64,000 nt of DNA from Azolla caroliniana (Eukaryota; Polypodiophyta). Positions 44,008 to 55,037 of the stretch are shown here, one piece after another. Positions within the stretch are counted from its first letter, which is position 1. Every line of letters begins with the position of its first letter. Below the pieces are notes generated by a model that worked only from the letters and a program-made list of their open reading frames with translations, did no database searches and was not told where the DNA came from. A program made the translations under genes and the position numbers. The stretch lies in NCBI GenBank assembly GCA_043228905.1, contig JBHGNT010000012.1, forward strand, positions 16,492,001 to 16,556,000, given 5' to 3'.

Positions 44008-47000
44008 ATGGCTCAAATTAACGACCCGATGTCATCCGCTCAAGCGGAAGGAACTCAAGGGAATCCTCCTGGACAAATGTCCACTGAGATGTATTTGGCA
44101 CAAATAACCCAATACCTTAGTTTCACCGCTCAACAGATGACCAAACTTCGGCAATCTCAAAGTGCTCTCGAGGCACGTGTCATTAGTCTACAACGTGAGA
44201 CTAATAGACCTGATGAGCGACAAGGTGAACCATCATTTGTCGTTAAGCCATTTACGGGAGACAAAAAGGAAAGAACCGAAGAAGCAATCTGCACATGGCT
44301 GGGACGATGGGAGTCTCATTTTGAGCTCTATCCCACGCTAGATAGTACGAAGATTGCATATGTCGGCCGAGAACTCGGGGGTAAGGCCGCCGCCTGGTGG
44401 CGTGGGCTCTGTACTATGGGGAAATTGCCCGATACCTGGACAGATTTTGTCACGGTTTTTAAGGGTCAATTTCTGCAACCTCCCTCTCGAACCGAGGCAG
44501 CACAAGCTTTAATGAACCTCTCTAGCAGGAAATTTTCCTCTCTAGAAGACTATGTTCACCATGCTAGAACCCAAATCCAAAAATCGGGTCTAGAAGGGGA
44601 CAATTGGTTGATAGCTTGTTTTGTCAATGGCATCCCCAATTCGGACTATCACTGGATAGTGCACGATAAGGATCCAAAATCCTTCGAAGAGGCCGTTGAA
44701 ATAGTTCTTCGCTATCAACGCACTTCGAAGAAGGACCATAACAAACCCAACGAAGCGCCCGGGATTAAGCAGTCGCAATTTGTTGGGAAACACAAGACAC
44801 CCAACGAATTCCTGGATCGCGATTGTAAGCGACAATATCCTTTTTGCGTATTCTGCAAAAAGAAGGGTCATACAAAAGATCAATGTCGAAAGCTCCAACG
44901 GAAAGAGCACGACAACAAAGCTAAAGCTGCAGACCATAAAGGTCAGATTCCTAACGTCCTTCAGGTCTATACACATCATTTAAGTAATTGTCAATGTTCT
45001 TTCCCTCACTATGTATTGGGTCCCAATGATTTACTACGTGCAAACGGGTATATCAATGGATCTCCCGTACAATTTTTATTTGATTCGGGAAGCTCACACA
45101 ATTTTGTGAATGATCGTTTGGTTCAGATATGGGGAATCCAACCCACCGTAAGTGATCATACCTACACGGTGCACTTGGCTGATGGAAGAGTACAATACAT
45201 CAATGGGGCGATTCATTCATTAGGAATTTCTATTCATACTTATATAGAGGAAGTAGACTTCCATGTAATGAATCTTTGTACCACCGATGTAACACTGGGT
45301 TATCCTTGGTTTTATAATAAAAACTCTTCTTTATTTATTGATTGGGTTCGCCATTCCATTTCTTTTGTACTGAACGATTGTACGCATTTTATTCAATGTG
45401 TAAAAAAACAATCCCTCTCGATTGTTTCCTCGTGTCCATCAATATCCGAGTTGTCTTGTTCTATGTTATTTTATTGTGTACTTGATCCGGACATTCACGT
45501 TTACAATATCGATAATGTCCCGGTTCAATTAACATATTTTGAACAACAACAACTTGATGAAATCTTAAATGATTTTCATGATGTTTTTCCAAGTGAACTA
45601 CCTGATGGGTTACCTCGTAAACGTAATATAGACCATCGTATAGATATTGTACCTGGTGTTGCACCAATAAGTATACCTCCGTATCACTTAAGTCGATCCG
45701 AAGAAGATGAGGTATCAAGGCAACTCAAGGACTATTTACGAATGGGTTATATACGTTATAGTAAATCTCCATGGGGTGCACCAGTTCTCTTGGTTAAAAA
45801 GAAAGAGGGCACATGGCGTATGTGTATTAATTACCGACGCTTGAATAAAGTGACGATCAAGAATTCGTACCCATTGCCCCGGGCTGACGATCTAATTGAC
45901 CGTCTCTAGGGAGCTCGGTATTTTACAAAACTTGATCTCCGTACTGGCTACCATCAAATACGAATAAGTGAGGACGATGTTCCTAAAACGGCATTTCGTA
46001 CGCGCTATGGCCATTACGAGTTTTTGGTTATGCCTTTTGGTTTGACCAATGCTCCGGCTACTTTTCAACAAGAAATGAATGACATTTTCCGAGAACAACT
46101 TGGAAAATTTGCCGTTATTTTCTTGGATGATATTTTAGTTTATAGCCGTACATTACAAGAACATGCTAAACATGTCCGCTTTGTTTTACAAACATTGCGT
46201 GACAAATAGTTTTATGCGAAGATCTCAAAATGTGAGTTCTTCAAGAAATCAATTACTTATCTTGGACATCTCATAACCGAACGAGGAGTTGAAATTGATC
46301 CTTCTCGCACTGAGAAAATCAAGCTTTGGCCCACTCTTCAGAATATTCGAGAAGTTCGATCATTCCTTGGTTTTGTCGGGTTTTTGCGAAAGTCTCTTCG
46401 TAATTACTCCCAATTGACGACGCCGTTTACTGATCTTTTAAAAGGTCAAATGCGTAAGTCTACAAAACCTATTGTGTGGAATTCTACACTAGACCTCGCC
46501 TTTAAGGAACTCAAGGACCTGGTTTGCAAGGCTCCTTCACTTCTTTTACCTGATCCTTCAAAACCTTTTGAGGTTGAAACCGATGCAAGCGATTATGCTA
46601 TAGGTGCTGTCTTATATTAAGATGGTAAACCAATAGCATTCGAGAGTAAGAAACTTGATTTTGCTCAATGTTGGTATACCGTTCAAGAAAAGGAATTATT
46701 TGCAGTTATACATGCGCTCAAAACATGGCGCCATTATCTTTATGGAAATCACTTTGTGGTAACTACGGACCACGAGTCCTTGAAATATTTTTGTGACCAA
46801 CAAGACCTGAAAGGTCGTAAGGCACGATGGGCTAATCTCATCCAGGACTTTGATTTTTCCATACGATATCGTAAAGGTTCCATGAACATTGTCGTTGATG
46901 CACTAAGTCGCATCCGTGAAGTTAACACGCTTAGCTTCACTGAAATAACATCAGATCTTTATGATAACCTTCGAGGAAAGTATCATGATGACAGTTATTT

Positions 47001-48430
47001 TGCAAAATACTGGGCAAGAGTTGAGTTTGGAACAGACACCACCACATCCTCGAAGGAATACTTCCACATTGCTAACAGTTTGCTCTACCGTAATGGGAAG
47101 GTTTGTGTTCCAGATTTACCCGAGGTCAAAAAGAGGATTCTTTTTGAATGCCATGATGCACCCTTAGTAGGGCACCCAGGAATACATCGTACACTCGTTC
47201 TCATCTCCACTCAATTTTATTGGCCTAAGATGCGTCCTGACATACATAGCTATGTGACTAAATGTCACCAGTGTCAGGTTAACAAAGCCGAGCGACTTAA
47301 AGCCGCAGGACTTTTACATCCCTTGGACATTCCCAATAATAAGTGGGAAAGTATATCCATGGATTTTATTGTTAGCCTTCCTCGCACCCAAAAAGGTCAT
47401 GATGCCATCTGGGTTGTCGTTGATCGACTAACTAAAATGGCCAAATTTATTGCTACTAAAACCACGGTAACAGCTCCTGAATTGGCTTACCAATTCATTG
47501 ACGAATTGTTTCGTTTTTATGGGTTACCGATGGATATCATGAGAGATCGAGATCCAAAGTTTACTAGTGACTTCTGGACGCAAGTCTTTAAGAAGTTAGA
47601 AACTACGTTGAGCATGAGCTCCACGGATCATCCTCAATCCGATGGACAGACAGAATGAGTAAATCAAATTATTGAGGACATGCTTCGAGCATACGTTGGT
47701 GCAAAACCAACAAAATGGGAACGTTATCTCCCAATTTTGGAGTTTGCTTATAACAGCTCCAAGCATACGTCGACGGGATATAGTCCTTTTATGTTGATGT
47801 ATGGTTTTCAGCCACGAGCCCCGATTGATGTTAATATACATCATGATGAGTTGCGAAGTACGCAAAACTTTCTTCGGGATATGCAAGATATGTTGCATAT
47901 TGCACGAGATAATATAAAAACAACTCAAGATAGAGCGCGTTTTTATGCCTCGTGTATTCAACCCTAGATAGAAGGTATTTTTATGTGTACCTCACAATTC
48001 TAAGACATTGTCTACGGGTAAGTGCGCTAAGTTAGCCCCACGGTTTTCTGGACCTTTTACAGTCCTCAAACGCATTGGGTCATCAGCCTATTGTCTCGCT
48101 CTTCCCGATGGTGTTGGAATTCATCCAGTCTTTCATGTGAGTCGTCTAAAAGAACTTCTAGGTTCTGGCGACAATACAGTTATGACTAAAACTCTGGTTA
48201 CTTCTGAAGAATTATCTTCTAAACCACATGTACCAGAAAGAATTCTCGATGTTAAAACAAAAAAATTACGTACTAAAGAAATCCGAGAATTTAAAATAAA
48301 ATGGATGGATAAATCAATAAAAGATGCCACATGGGAACGCGAAAATACTCTTAGAACTAACTTCCCTAACTTTCCATTGCAAGAGTGCAATGTATTTAAA
48401 GAGGGGGAGTATGTTACGGGCATGACCATA
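44008..48430 (+). pseudogene. Gypsy B gag-pol with chromodomain, four stops
   Basis: The start at 44008 opens a 633-codon stretch: gag with knuckle [14 protein letters not shown], protease FDSGSSHNF, and the front of RT. Stops at 45907, 46207, 46618 and 47656 interrupt RT, RNase H and integrase, and a frameshift lies near 47960. Each stop fits a single C-to-T or G-to-A change (for example the Arg codon in DGQTE-R-VNQ, CGA to TGA). RT has [11 protein letters not shown], integrase HPQSDGQ, and the C-terminus (48230-48380) reads as a chromodomain (IREFKIKWMDKSIKDATWE), a module that in relatives guides integration to chromatin. One round of decay away from intact, but not functional now. Confidence 0.93.
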
Positions 48431-48866
48431 TAATATCCCGTGGTGAGAATTTACCGTAGTATTCTATACACGTGGATAAGTGTGAGGGTTAAACGAGAGT
48501 GTAAAGAAGGGGAGGATTACTTTTAATCCTCGGGATTGAGACAACCCATTAGGTCAAGTGTGAACTTGCCTGAGGGCCTTTGGTATCTCTATAAATAAGA
48601 GGCCTAGCTACCCTCATTTGATCATCTTTTGACTACATCGAGACTCTGCTCGTGTGGTGGGTCAACTCTTGTAGCGAGCGCGCCAACACCAGGTACGACT
48701 CGACGCCACGACGGTGGTATGGGTCGCCGATCGAGGCTCAAGTCCGTCTCGATCCCTTCGCTCGGGGGTGGTCGGGTGGATCGGCACCCTTCTTTCTCTT
48801 TCTCCTTTCTATCTATCATTTGTTTATCCTTATCTTAAGCTTACTTTAGTACTTAGATCTCTAATA
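48412..48866 (+). repeat. 3' LTR of Gypsy B
   Basis: 455 bp. It lacks a 6-bp AAGGTC-type duplication present in the 5' copy and differs by about eleven bases. Confidence 0.93.
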
Positions 48867-48871
48867 GGGCC

Positions 48872-51800
48872 TGTCTGAACGTACGGGTGAAAATCGGCGA
48901 TGTCGAGATCGACCAACACTTCTTCCTGCAGGAGACGTCCTCGCATCCGGTTATACTAGGAGAGCTATATATCATGAAGGCATGGATGGAGACCAAGGTG
49001 CTGGACAACGGTTCAACCTATGCAAGAGTGAATAGCCAGGACGGGCGTCACTCGGTCCAGTTCCTAATGGTGCGACCAAACCATGAGCGTAACCGCGAGG
49101 CCCTCAACAGCGAAACCCGAGGGGATTTTTAGAGAGGGCTATCAAGGCGTGGGGCTGCGATAGTCCGGAAACCCGGAAAGAACCCCACCAATGTACAGTA
49201 CGGAAGAAGACCTGTACCATAGGTAGGAAATTTTGGTTCTCCGACAGCGGAGGTTGTACTATAACCAGCGTTAGCGGTAGGGAGAGGAAGCAAGCGGAGG
49301 AGCGGCTCAGGGGATGCGGAGTCCTCTTCCCCGACGAGGACATCAGTGGCACCGTGGAGGCGGTCTCTTTTGACGACACCTTGGGCGAACTACGAAAGGT
49401 GATCGGTGAAGATCTTAGGGAAGACTGGACTGTTCCGGTAGGGTCAATGGGATCGGGTCGGATTGGATGGCCCGCGTGGATACGAAATACAAGACTGTGG
49501 ACCGGAAGTTGAGGCCAGTCGCGGCACCCTTGCCGGAGGGTAGCGAGGAGCGGATAAAAGGGGTCGCGTCGGACCCAAGTTTACGAAATCCGGCTGGCAT
49601 AGGGCACCGGTTCACCGACATAACGCTACAGGAGCTCAAGGTCGATGGGGGCGGCTTCCTACTGCCGGCGGAGGAGGACCAGTTTCGGAGAATGCTTGGG
49701 AGGCACGGGAAGGCTTTCGCATTCTCATCGGAGGAGATCGGGTGCGTAGACCCAACAGTTGTCGAACCGATGGTGATCTTCACGGTACCGCATGTACCGT
49801 GGAATCTCAAGCCGATTCTGGTGCCAAGAGCTCACATCCCGAAGTTGATGGAGCGCCTAAAGCAAAAGGTGGAGATGGGCATCCTCGAACCGTCGAGTGC
49901 CACGTATTTGAATCGGTGGTTTACGTTGCCGAAGTAGAATGGCACGCTACGCTTCATTCAGGACCTACAACCGGTCAACAAGGTGACCATCCGTAATGCA
50001 GGGATCGGACCGTCCATAGACGAGTTCGCGGAGGCCTTCGCTGGAAGGTCGATCTATTCTGTCGGTGATCTGTACTCGGGGTACGACCAGTTCCAACTAG
50101 CCGTGGAGAGCAGAGACATTACGACAATGCGGACCCCTCTCGGCCTAGTGCGGATGTGTACCCTGCCACAAAGAGGGACGAACTCAGTGGCTCACATGGT
50201 GAACGCGATGAACAAAGTGCTCAGGGATTGTATCCCGGACATCACCATGCCATTCTTAGACGACATCCCGATCAAGGGATGCCCGATGGAGAAAAGGGAC
50301 GAGGCAATCGGGCCGGACAGATGTCGGAATTTCGTGGCGTCCCACATCGATGACTGCGAGAAGGTGTTGCAGAGACTAGAACGCGCGAGGCTCACCTTCT
50401 CCGGGGAAAAGTCGGCCTTCGGACAGTCGGAGATCTTGGTGGTCGGACACCTGTGCGGGCCTTACGGTAGGAAACCGTCTCCGGCAAAGGTAGAGGCCAT
50501 CTCCACGATGAGGAACGATTGTGGGTCGGTCATGGAGGTCCGCAGATTCTTGGGGGCATGCGCGTTCTACCACATCTAGATCCCGCACTACGCACATGTC
50601 GCGGAACCCCTCTACGGACTATTGAAAAAGGGGCGTAGCTTTGAGTGGAGGACAGAGCACACAGAGTCGGTTCAGAGGCTAAAGGAGGCGCTTACGGCAG
50701 CGCCGACTCTCTGTAAAGCGGTTTACGGCAAGGATGTTCCCATTTGTGTAACAGTGGACACCAGCCCGACCGGGATCGGGTGGGTAATCAGTCAGGAGGA
50801 CAAGGGTGGCGTACGATTCCCGATCTGGTTCAGGGCGAAGGTATTGAGTGAGCGACAACGAGGGTACGCCCAAGTTAAGCGCAAACTTTGGGGTGTCGTT
50901 TCGGCAGTCAAGGCCGACAAGGATTATCTGATCGGGACGGAGGTGATCATCGAGACGGACTGCCTACCGATACTCGGCATGGTTTCCGGATGCGCGACGC
51001 CGGACCTAGCAATGCTCCGGTGGATAGCATACATTAAGTCCCTGAACCCGGAGATATGGCACATCTCCGGAAAGGACAACGAGGGCAAGGTTCAACGACG
51101 AAGACGACATGGTTTCGGATGACGAAGAAGTCGGCGAGGACTTCTTCGGGTCGGCTAACATAATGACGAGAAAGGGGAACACTCCGGCACTTAACGAATT
51201 TGATGAGAGCAAGTACGATGGGGAGTGGCTCCAAATTGGGAGGTTCCTACGGACGATGAGGCCGGACGCAGCATGGGCGAGAGAGGAGGCGAGCCGGATA
51301 CGGAGGAAGGCGTACCGATTCTTCCTGCGGGACGGGTGCATATGGAGGCACCCAAAGAAGAGAAGCGGCATTCCACTCCAAGTAGTGGCAAAGAAAGAAG
51401 AACATGGGAAACTACTGGCGGCATTTCACGAGAGCCCCTGGGCTGGACACCGCGGAATGTGGGCCACTTTCAAGAAGTTGAAGGAGAAGTACTGGTGGTC
51501 GGGGCTGTACCAGGACGTGCATCGGTTCGTAACGACTTGCGAAAGCTGTCAGATGCACTCCGTAGTCTGACACCGGGACGAGCTACACCCAACCTAGCCA
51601 CCTACGGTCCATTTCAAGTGGATGGTGGACTTGGTGACGATGCCGATGGGGGTAGGACAGATGCGATACCTGGTGCTTGCACGGGAAGACTTAACGAACC
51701 AGGTGGAAGGCTATGCACTGCAAAGCAAGACAACTGCGGTGGTATGCCGGTTCCTGATCGAAGAAGTAGTGTGTCGGTACGGGTGCGTCGGGAGGATCGT

Positions 51801-52563
51801 GGCGGATCGAGGAGAGCTAGATGCGCGGGAGGCCGAGGAGCTGTTCGACCGGCTAGGCATCAAACTCTCCCTCACCACGGCGTACAATCCGGAGGTGAAC
51901 GGAAAGGTGGAATGTGGGCACGGACCGATTGTAAAGGCGTTGGTGCGTGCATGTGGTGGGCAAGTCGGGAATTGGCCGCGATTCCTTCCTTACGCACTAT
52001 GGGCGGACCGAACTACGCACAGTTCGGTGACAGGGTTAATGCCAGGGGAGCTGATGTATGGACAAAAACCGATCATGCCGGTGGAGCGGACGGTTTCTTA
52101 GTGGGCGGCGGTAGATTGGAAGGACGAAATGAGCCGGGAGGAGTTGCTGGCGGCACGGATTCGGCAACTCAAGCGGAGGCCGGAGGATGTGATACAGGCG
52201 AAGGAAAGGCTGCGAGCGTCAAGGGAGCGGAACAAGTTCTGGTTCAACCGGACGCACCGATTGCGACCAAAGAAGATCGAGGAAGGCGAATGGGTCTTGG
52301 TATACGACAACAGCCTCGACAATCAGCACAAGGCGGTGCGAAAGTTTGCTAGGAGATGGTTCGGGCCCTACACGGTGATGAGCGCGAACGACAACGGCAC
52401 GTACCACCTTGTGGAACTTGATGGGACATGGTTAGCGGTGCTGGTGGCCGGAAAGCGGATCAAAGTGTTCAAAAAGCGGTTCGAAGACGAGCCGGAGCCT
52501 GCGAGCGGGAGCGACAACGATGATCAGTTCGGGTCCGGCGGAGAATCGGAGAGCAACGAGTGA
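48872..52563 (+). pseudogene. Gypsy A protease end, RT, RNase H, integrase
   Basis: After element B the protease resumes (KIGDVEIDQHFFLQE), then RT (LRFIQDLQPVN, DLYSGYDQFQLA, MPFLDDIPIKG), RNase H (VDTSPTGIGWVIS), the integrase zinc site (H-x6-H, CESCQ), the catalytic region (VDLVTMPMGVGQ; ADRG; NGKVECGH) and a C-terminus with ARRWFGPYTV. Stops stand at 49935, 50577 (Trp expected), 51568 (Arg expected) and 52099; frameshifts occur near 49130 and 51090. The FLDDIPIKG active-site wording and the RHRDELHP-like segment after the zinc site are unlike ordinary plant Gypsy. Confidence 0.88.
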
Positions 52564-52632
52564 GGCCGGGTTTCTTCGATATCTACCCGTCTCTGGCGCA
52601 TACCGGTCGATGCGCGGTTTGGTGGGGCTGGA

Positions 52633-53249
52633 TGTCGTGAAGAAAACCGGCCATAGGCGGAATCGGAGAGAAAGCGCATAAACCGGCCCTTACACGGATG
52701 GACGCGTGACTTGGTATTTTGTACACGAATCGGTAGAGATAAATACTAAGCCGCACACATTTATTAGGGGGGGATTGTGCATATCCCTGTCAGAGGGACA
52801 GGGAATAAAGGGAAGAGGAGAAGAGAAAAGGGGTATCGTGCGCGAGGGAGAGGGGAGGTCCTGCTGCAGATCTGGGTGCGAGGTCTCTCTCTTCTCCGCC
52901 GGTTGTCATTCTCTGCGGGTGTCGGGAGTTCGCTACCTCTGCTTCGGGGATAGCCCGTGTGCTTCCAGCAGAGTCTCTCCTTTTCCCCCCTTTTGTTTCT
53001 TGGAGTTGTGTGACTGTCGTCGGTGTGCGTGAGTAGGGTCCCCGTGTCGGGTCCGTCGCCGCCTTATCGGTTGTAACCGTTGGAGTTTGTAATCTCTTGT
53101 CATTGTAATTAAGTGTTACGTTCTATATCTGTCCTTCTCACTTCTACGTGTCTGTGAATCTCTCTCTTTGTCTCTCTCTCTCTCGATCCTCGGTCGAAGA
53201 CCCCCGTGGTCCCGCCCCTTTTTACACGTACGCGCGTAACAACGCGACA
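52633..53249 (+). repeat. 3' LTR of Gypsy A
   Basis: 617 bp aligned to the 5' copy. The differences are mostly transitions. Confidence 0.92.
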
Positions 53250-53465
53250 ACGTGGAAAAATCCTCAATGAGGGAAACAACCACAGGAGAAAGCCCAAAGT
53301 AATCCACTATCAACAAAGAGGATACAACACAAATACAAGCTCTACCTCTAGATATGCTAGAGTAAAGTAGAGATATGTAGCAAAAATACTACCAACAAAG
53401 TGGGTACAATAATCCAAAGGTATTATTAAAAGAAAAAAACAAAATGGTGACCGGAAACGTCAACA

Positions 53466-54613
53466 ATCTCCCCCTCCAGTCACACAAGAAGAAGATAACT
53501 TGTATCTCAATTCATCTCCATGCTGGCAAGCTTGGCACATAGCTCAAGCTTCTCCCTTAGAACCACCTTTGTTAGCATGCTAGCAACGTTGTCATTTGTA
53601 TGAACTTTCTCTAGTTGTAACATTTGCTCTTCGATTGCCAATCATAACCAATGATATCTTACATCGATGTGTTTTATTCGTAAAAAATACATTGAGTTCT
53701 TGCTTAGGTCCATTGCACTTTGATTGTCCCAAAAAACCACATAAGTTAATTGATTCAAACCCAATTCTAAAAGAAACCTTTTCATCCAAAGGATTTATTT
53801 CCCAGCCTTAGTTGCCGCAATGTATTCAGCTTCCGTAGTGGATAAGGCAACACACTTTTGCAATTTGGATTGCCATGATATAGCTACCCCTGCAAAAGTA
53901 AATAAGAAACCGGATGTAGATTCCTACCATCAAGATCTCCAGCACTGTTTGCATCTATAAAGCCTTCAAGAATTGTTTTAGAACCTCCAAAACAAATGCA
54001 CAATGTAGATGTACCTTTCAAATACCTTAGAATCCATTCAATGGCATTCCAATGATATTTACCAGGGTTAGAGAGATACCTACTCTCTATGCCAACTACG
54101 TGTGCAATATCTGGTCGTGTGCTAACCATAACATACATTAAGGATCCAACCGCCGAGGCATAGGGAATCGACAACATTTCATCTTTTTCCTCCTTGGTAA
54201 CTGGACAACATTTCCTACTCAATTTAAAGCGAGTGGCAGGAGGAGTACTTACTGGTTTCGCATGTTGCATGTTGAACCACTTGAGGATTCTTTATATGTA
54301 CGTTTCTTGTGAAAGCCACAACTTCTTTGATTCTCTATCAGGAGTTATTTTGTATACCTAAAATGTGCTTAATGGGCCCTAAATCCTTCATGCCAAAAGT
54401 CTTAGATAACTCCACTTTTAACATGTTAATCATATTTAAATCTTGTCCAACAATTACCATATAATCACGTACAAAAGAAGTATAATATAATTACCAACCT
54501 CAAATTGTTTAACATACATACAATGGTCCGCATTAGTCCTTTCATAACCTTGACTCACCATAAATGAATCAAACTTTTTGTACCATGGTCGTGGTTCTTG
54601 TTTCAAGCCATTG
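53466..54613 (-). pseudogene. Copia E RT-RNase H remnant
   Basis: Reads (minus) GLKQEPRPWYKKFDSFM, a damaged LLYV.DYMVIVG catalytic region, PYASAVGSLMYVMVSTRPDI, YHWNAIEWILRYLKGT and WQSKLQKCVALSTTEAEY. It resembles the intact Copia at 5.2 kb (Tork-like). The YVDD motif is broken by a small deletion. Confidence 0.85.
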
Positions 54614-54618
54614 AGACT

Positions 54619-55037
54619 TGTTGAGCGAACAAGCTCAACCAGATCCGGATTGGCTGTATAAGCTAGAGCCGGATGGTATCCTGAAGAAAGAGCCAGATCG
54701 GGATCGGGGAGATGGATCGGAGAGCTGGACCCACGCGTGTACCAATAGGCCGTTTAGAGGTCTACGCTTCTAGATTACTAGGTAGTCATGCTCCTCATAG
54801 TTAGTGTCAGCCGCTCGTATGAGCATTGAAGTACGTAGTACTTTTATCAGTCCCTTGTGGACTGAGCACATCCTATGTACAGAGTGTTATTATTTTAAAT
54901 TGAGTTTATGCTTTATGCTCTCTCTGTCTCTCTTGTGTATCCTCTGTTCTTAAGCTTCCATTAAACCTTCATTCTCTGTTTTATGTTACTATCTGGATAA
55001 ATCGGTTTGTCAAAGCTTCCACGTATTAACTTTGACA
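54619..55037 (+). repeat. 5' LTR of Copia F
   Basis: 419 bp. It starts TGTTGAGCGAACAAGCTCAA, whose GTTGAGC and GCTCAAC pair as a terminal hairpin, and it ends TTTGACA right before the primer site. Confidence 0.85.

Larger units (their letters stand above)
41857..48866 (+). mobile_element. Chromovirus-type Gypsy element B, TSD GGGCC
   Basis: A 7010-bp element inside Gypsy A, flanked by GGGCC at 41852-41856 and 48867-48871. The LTRs are 461 bp (41857-42317) and 455 bp (48412-48866). They differ by about eleven substitutions and a 6-bp indel. A 1.7-kb leader precedes gag. The primer site is weak (TGGTATTAGA after the LTR). A purine tract AAAGAGGGGGAG precedes the 3' LTR. Removing B and one GGGCC restores the reading frame of A's protease, which shows the order of insertion. 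Confidence 0.96.
39321..53249 (+). mobile_element. Ty3/Gypsy element A, split by element B
   Basis: The LTRs 39321-39941 (621 bp) and 52633-53249 (617 bp) share TGTCG...CGACA ends. They differ by roughly 25 substitutions plus small indels (about 4%). ACGT (or AACGT, ambiguous by one base) flanks both sides. Internal parts are gag (39986), zinc-knuckle protein, protease, then element B (41857-48866), then the rest of protease, RT, RNase H and integrase with a GPY/F motif. Without B the element is about 6.9 kb. The wording of pol resembles a Gypsy group I know mainly from basidiomycete genomes. Confidence 0.93.
39229..54618 (-). mobile_element. Copia element E, host of the nest
   Basis: A minus-strand Copia whose parts lie at 39229-39320 and 53250-54618, with Gypsy A between. 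The 3' LTR begins (element orientation) at 53465 with TGTTGACG after the purine tract GGAGGGGGAG. It runs to 53250, is cut by A in an ATTTAACGTGG block, and resumes at 39320 to about 39229; the end is inferred from TGTTTATG. RNase H (WQSKLQKCVALSTTEAEY) and RT (WYKKFDSFM, KTFGMKDLGP) follow rightward until Copia F interrupts at 54618 in the GLKQ region. The rest of E is beyond F, outside the window. Confidence 0.75.

Noticed and set aside
47680-48430. Envelope-like gene at the 3' end of Gypsy B
   Set aside because: The sequence after integrase is the usual linker plus chromodomain and then the purine tract. No transmembrane or signal segment is seen.
51225-52352. 375-codon frame in the integrase region of Gypsy A
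   Set aside because: It is a GC-rich shadow of the real integrase frame, which carries the recognisable domains. Its own translation is Gly/Arg-rich without family features.
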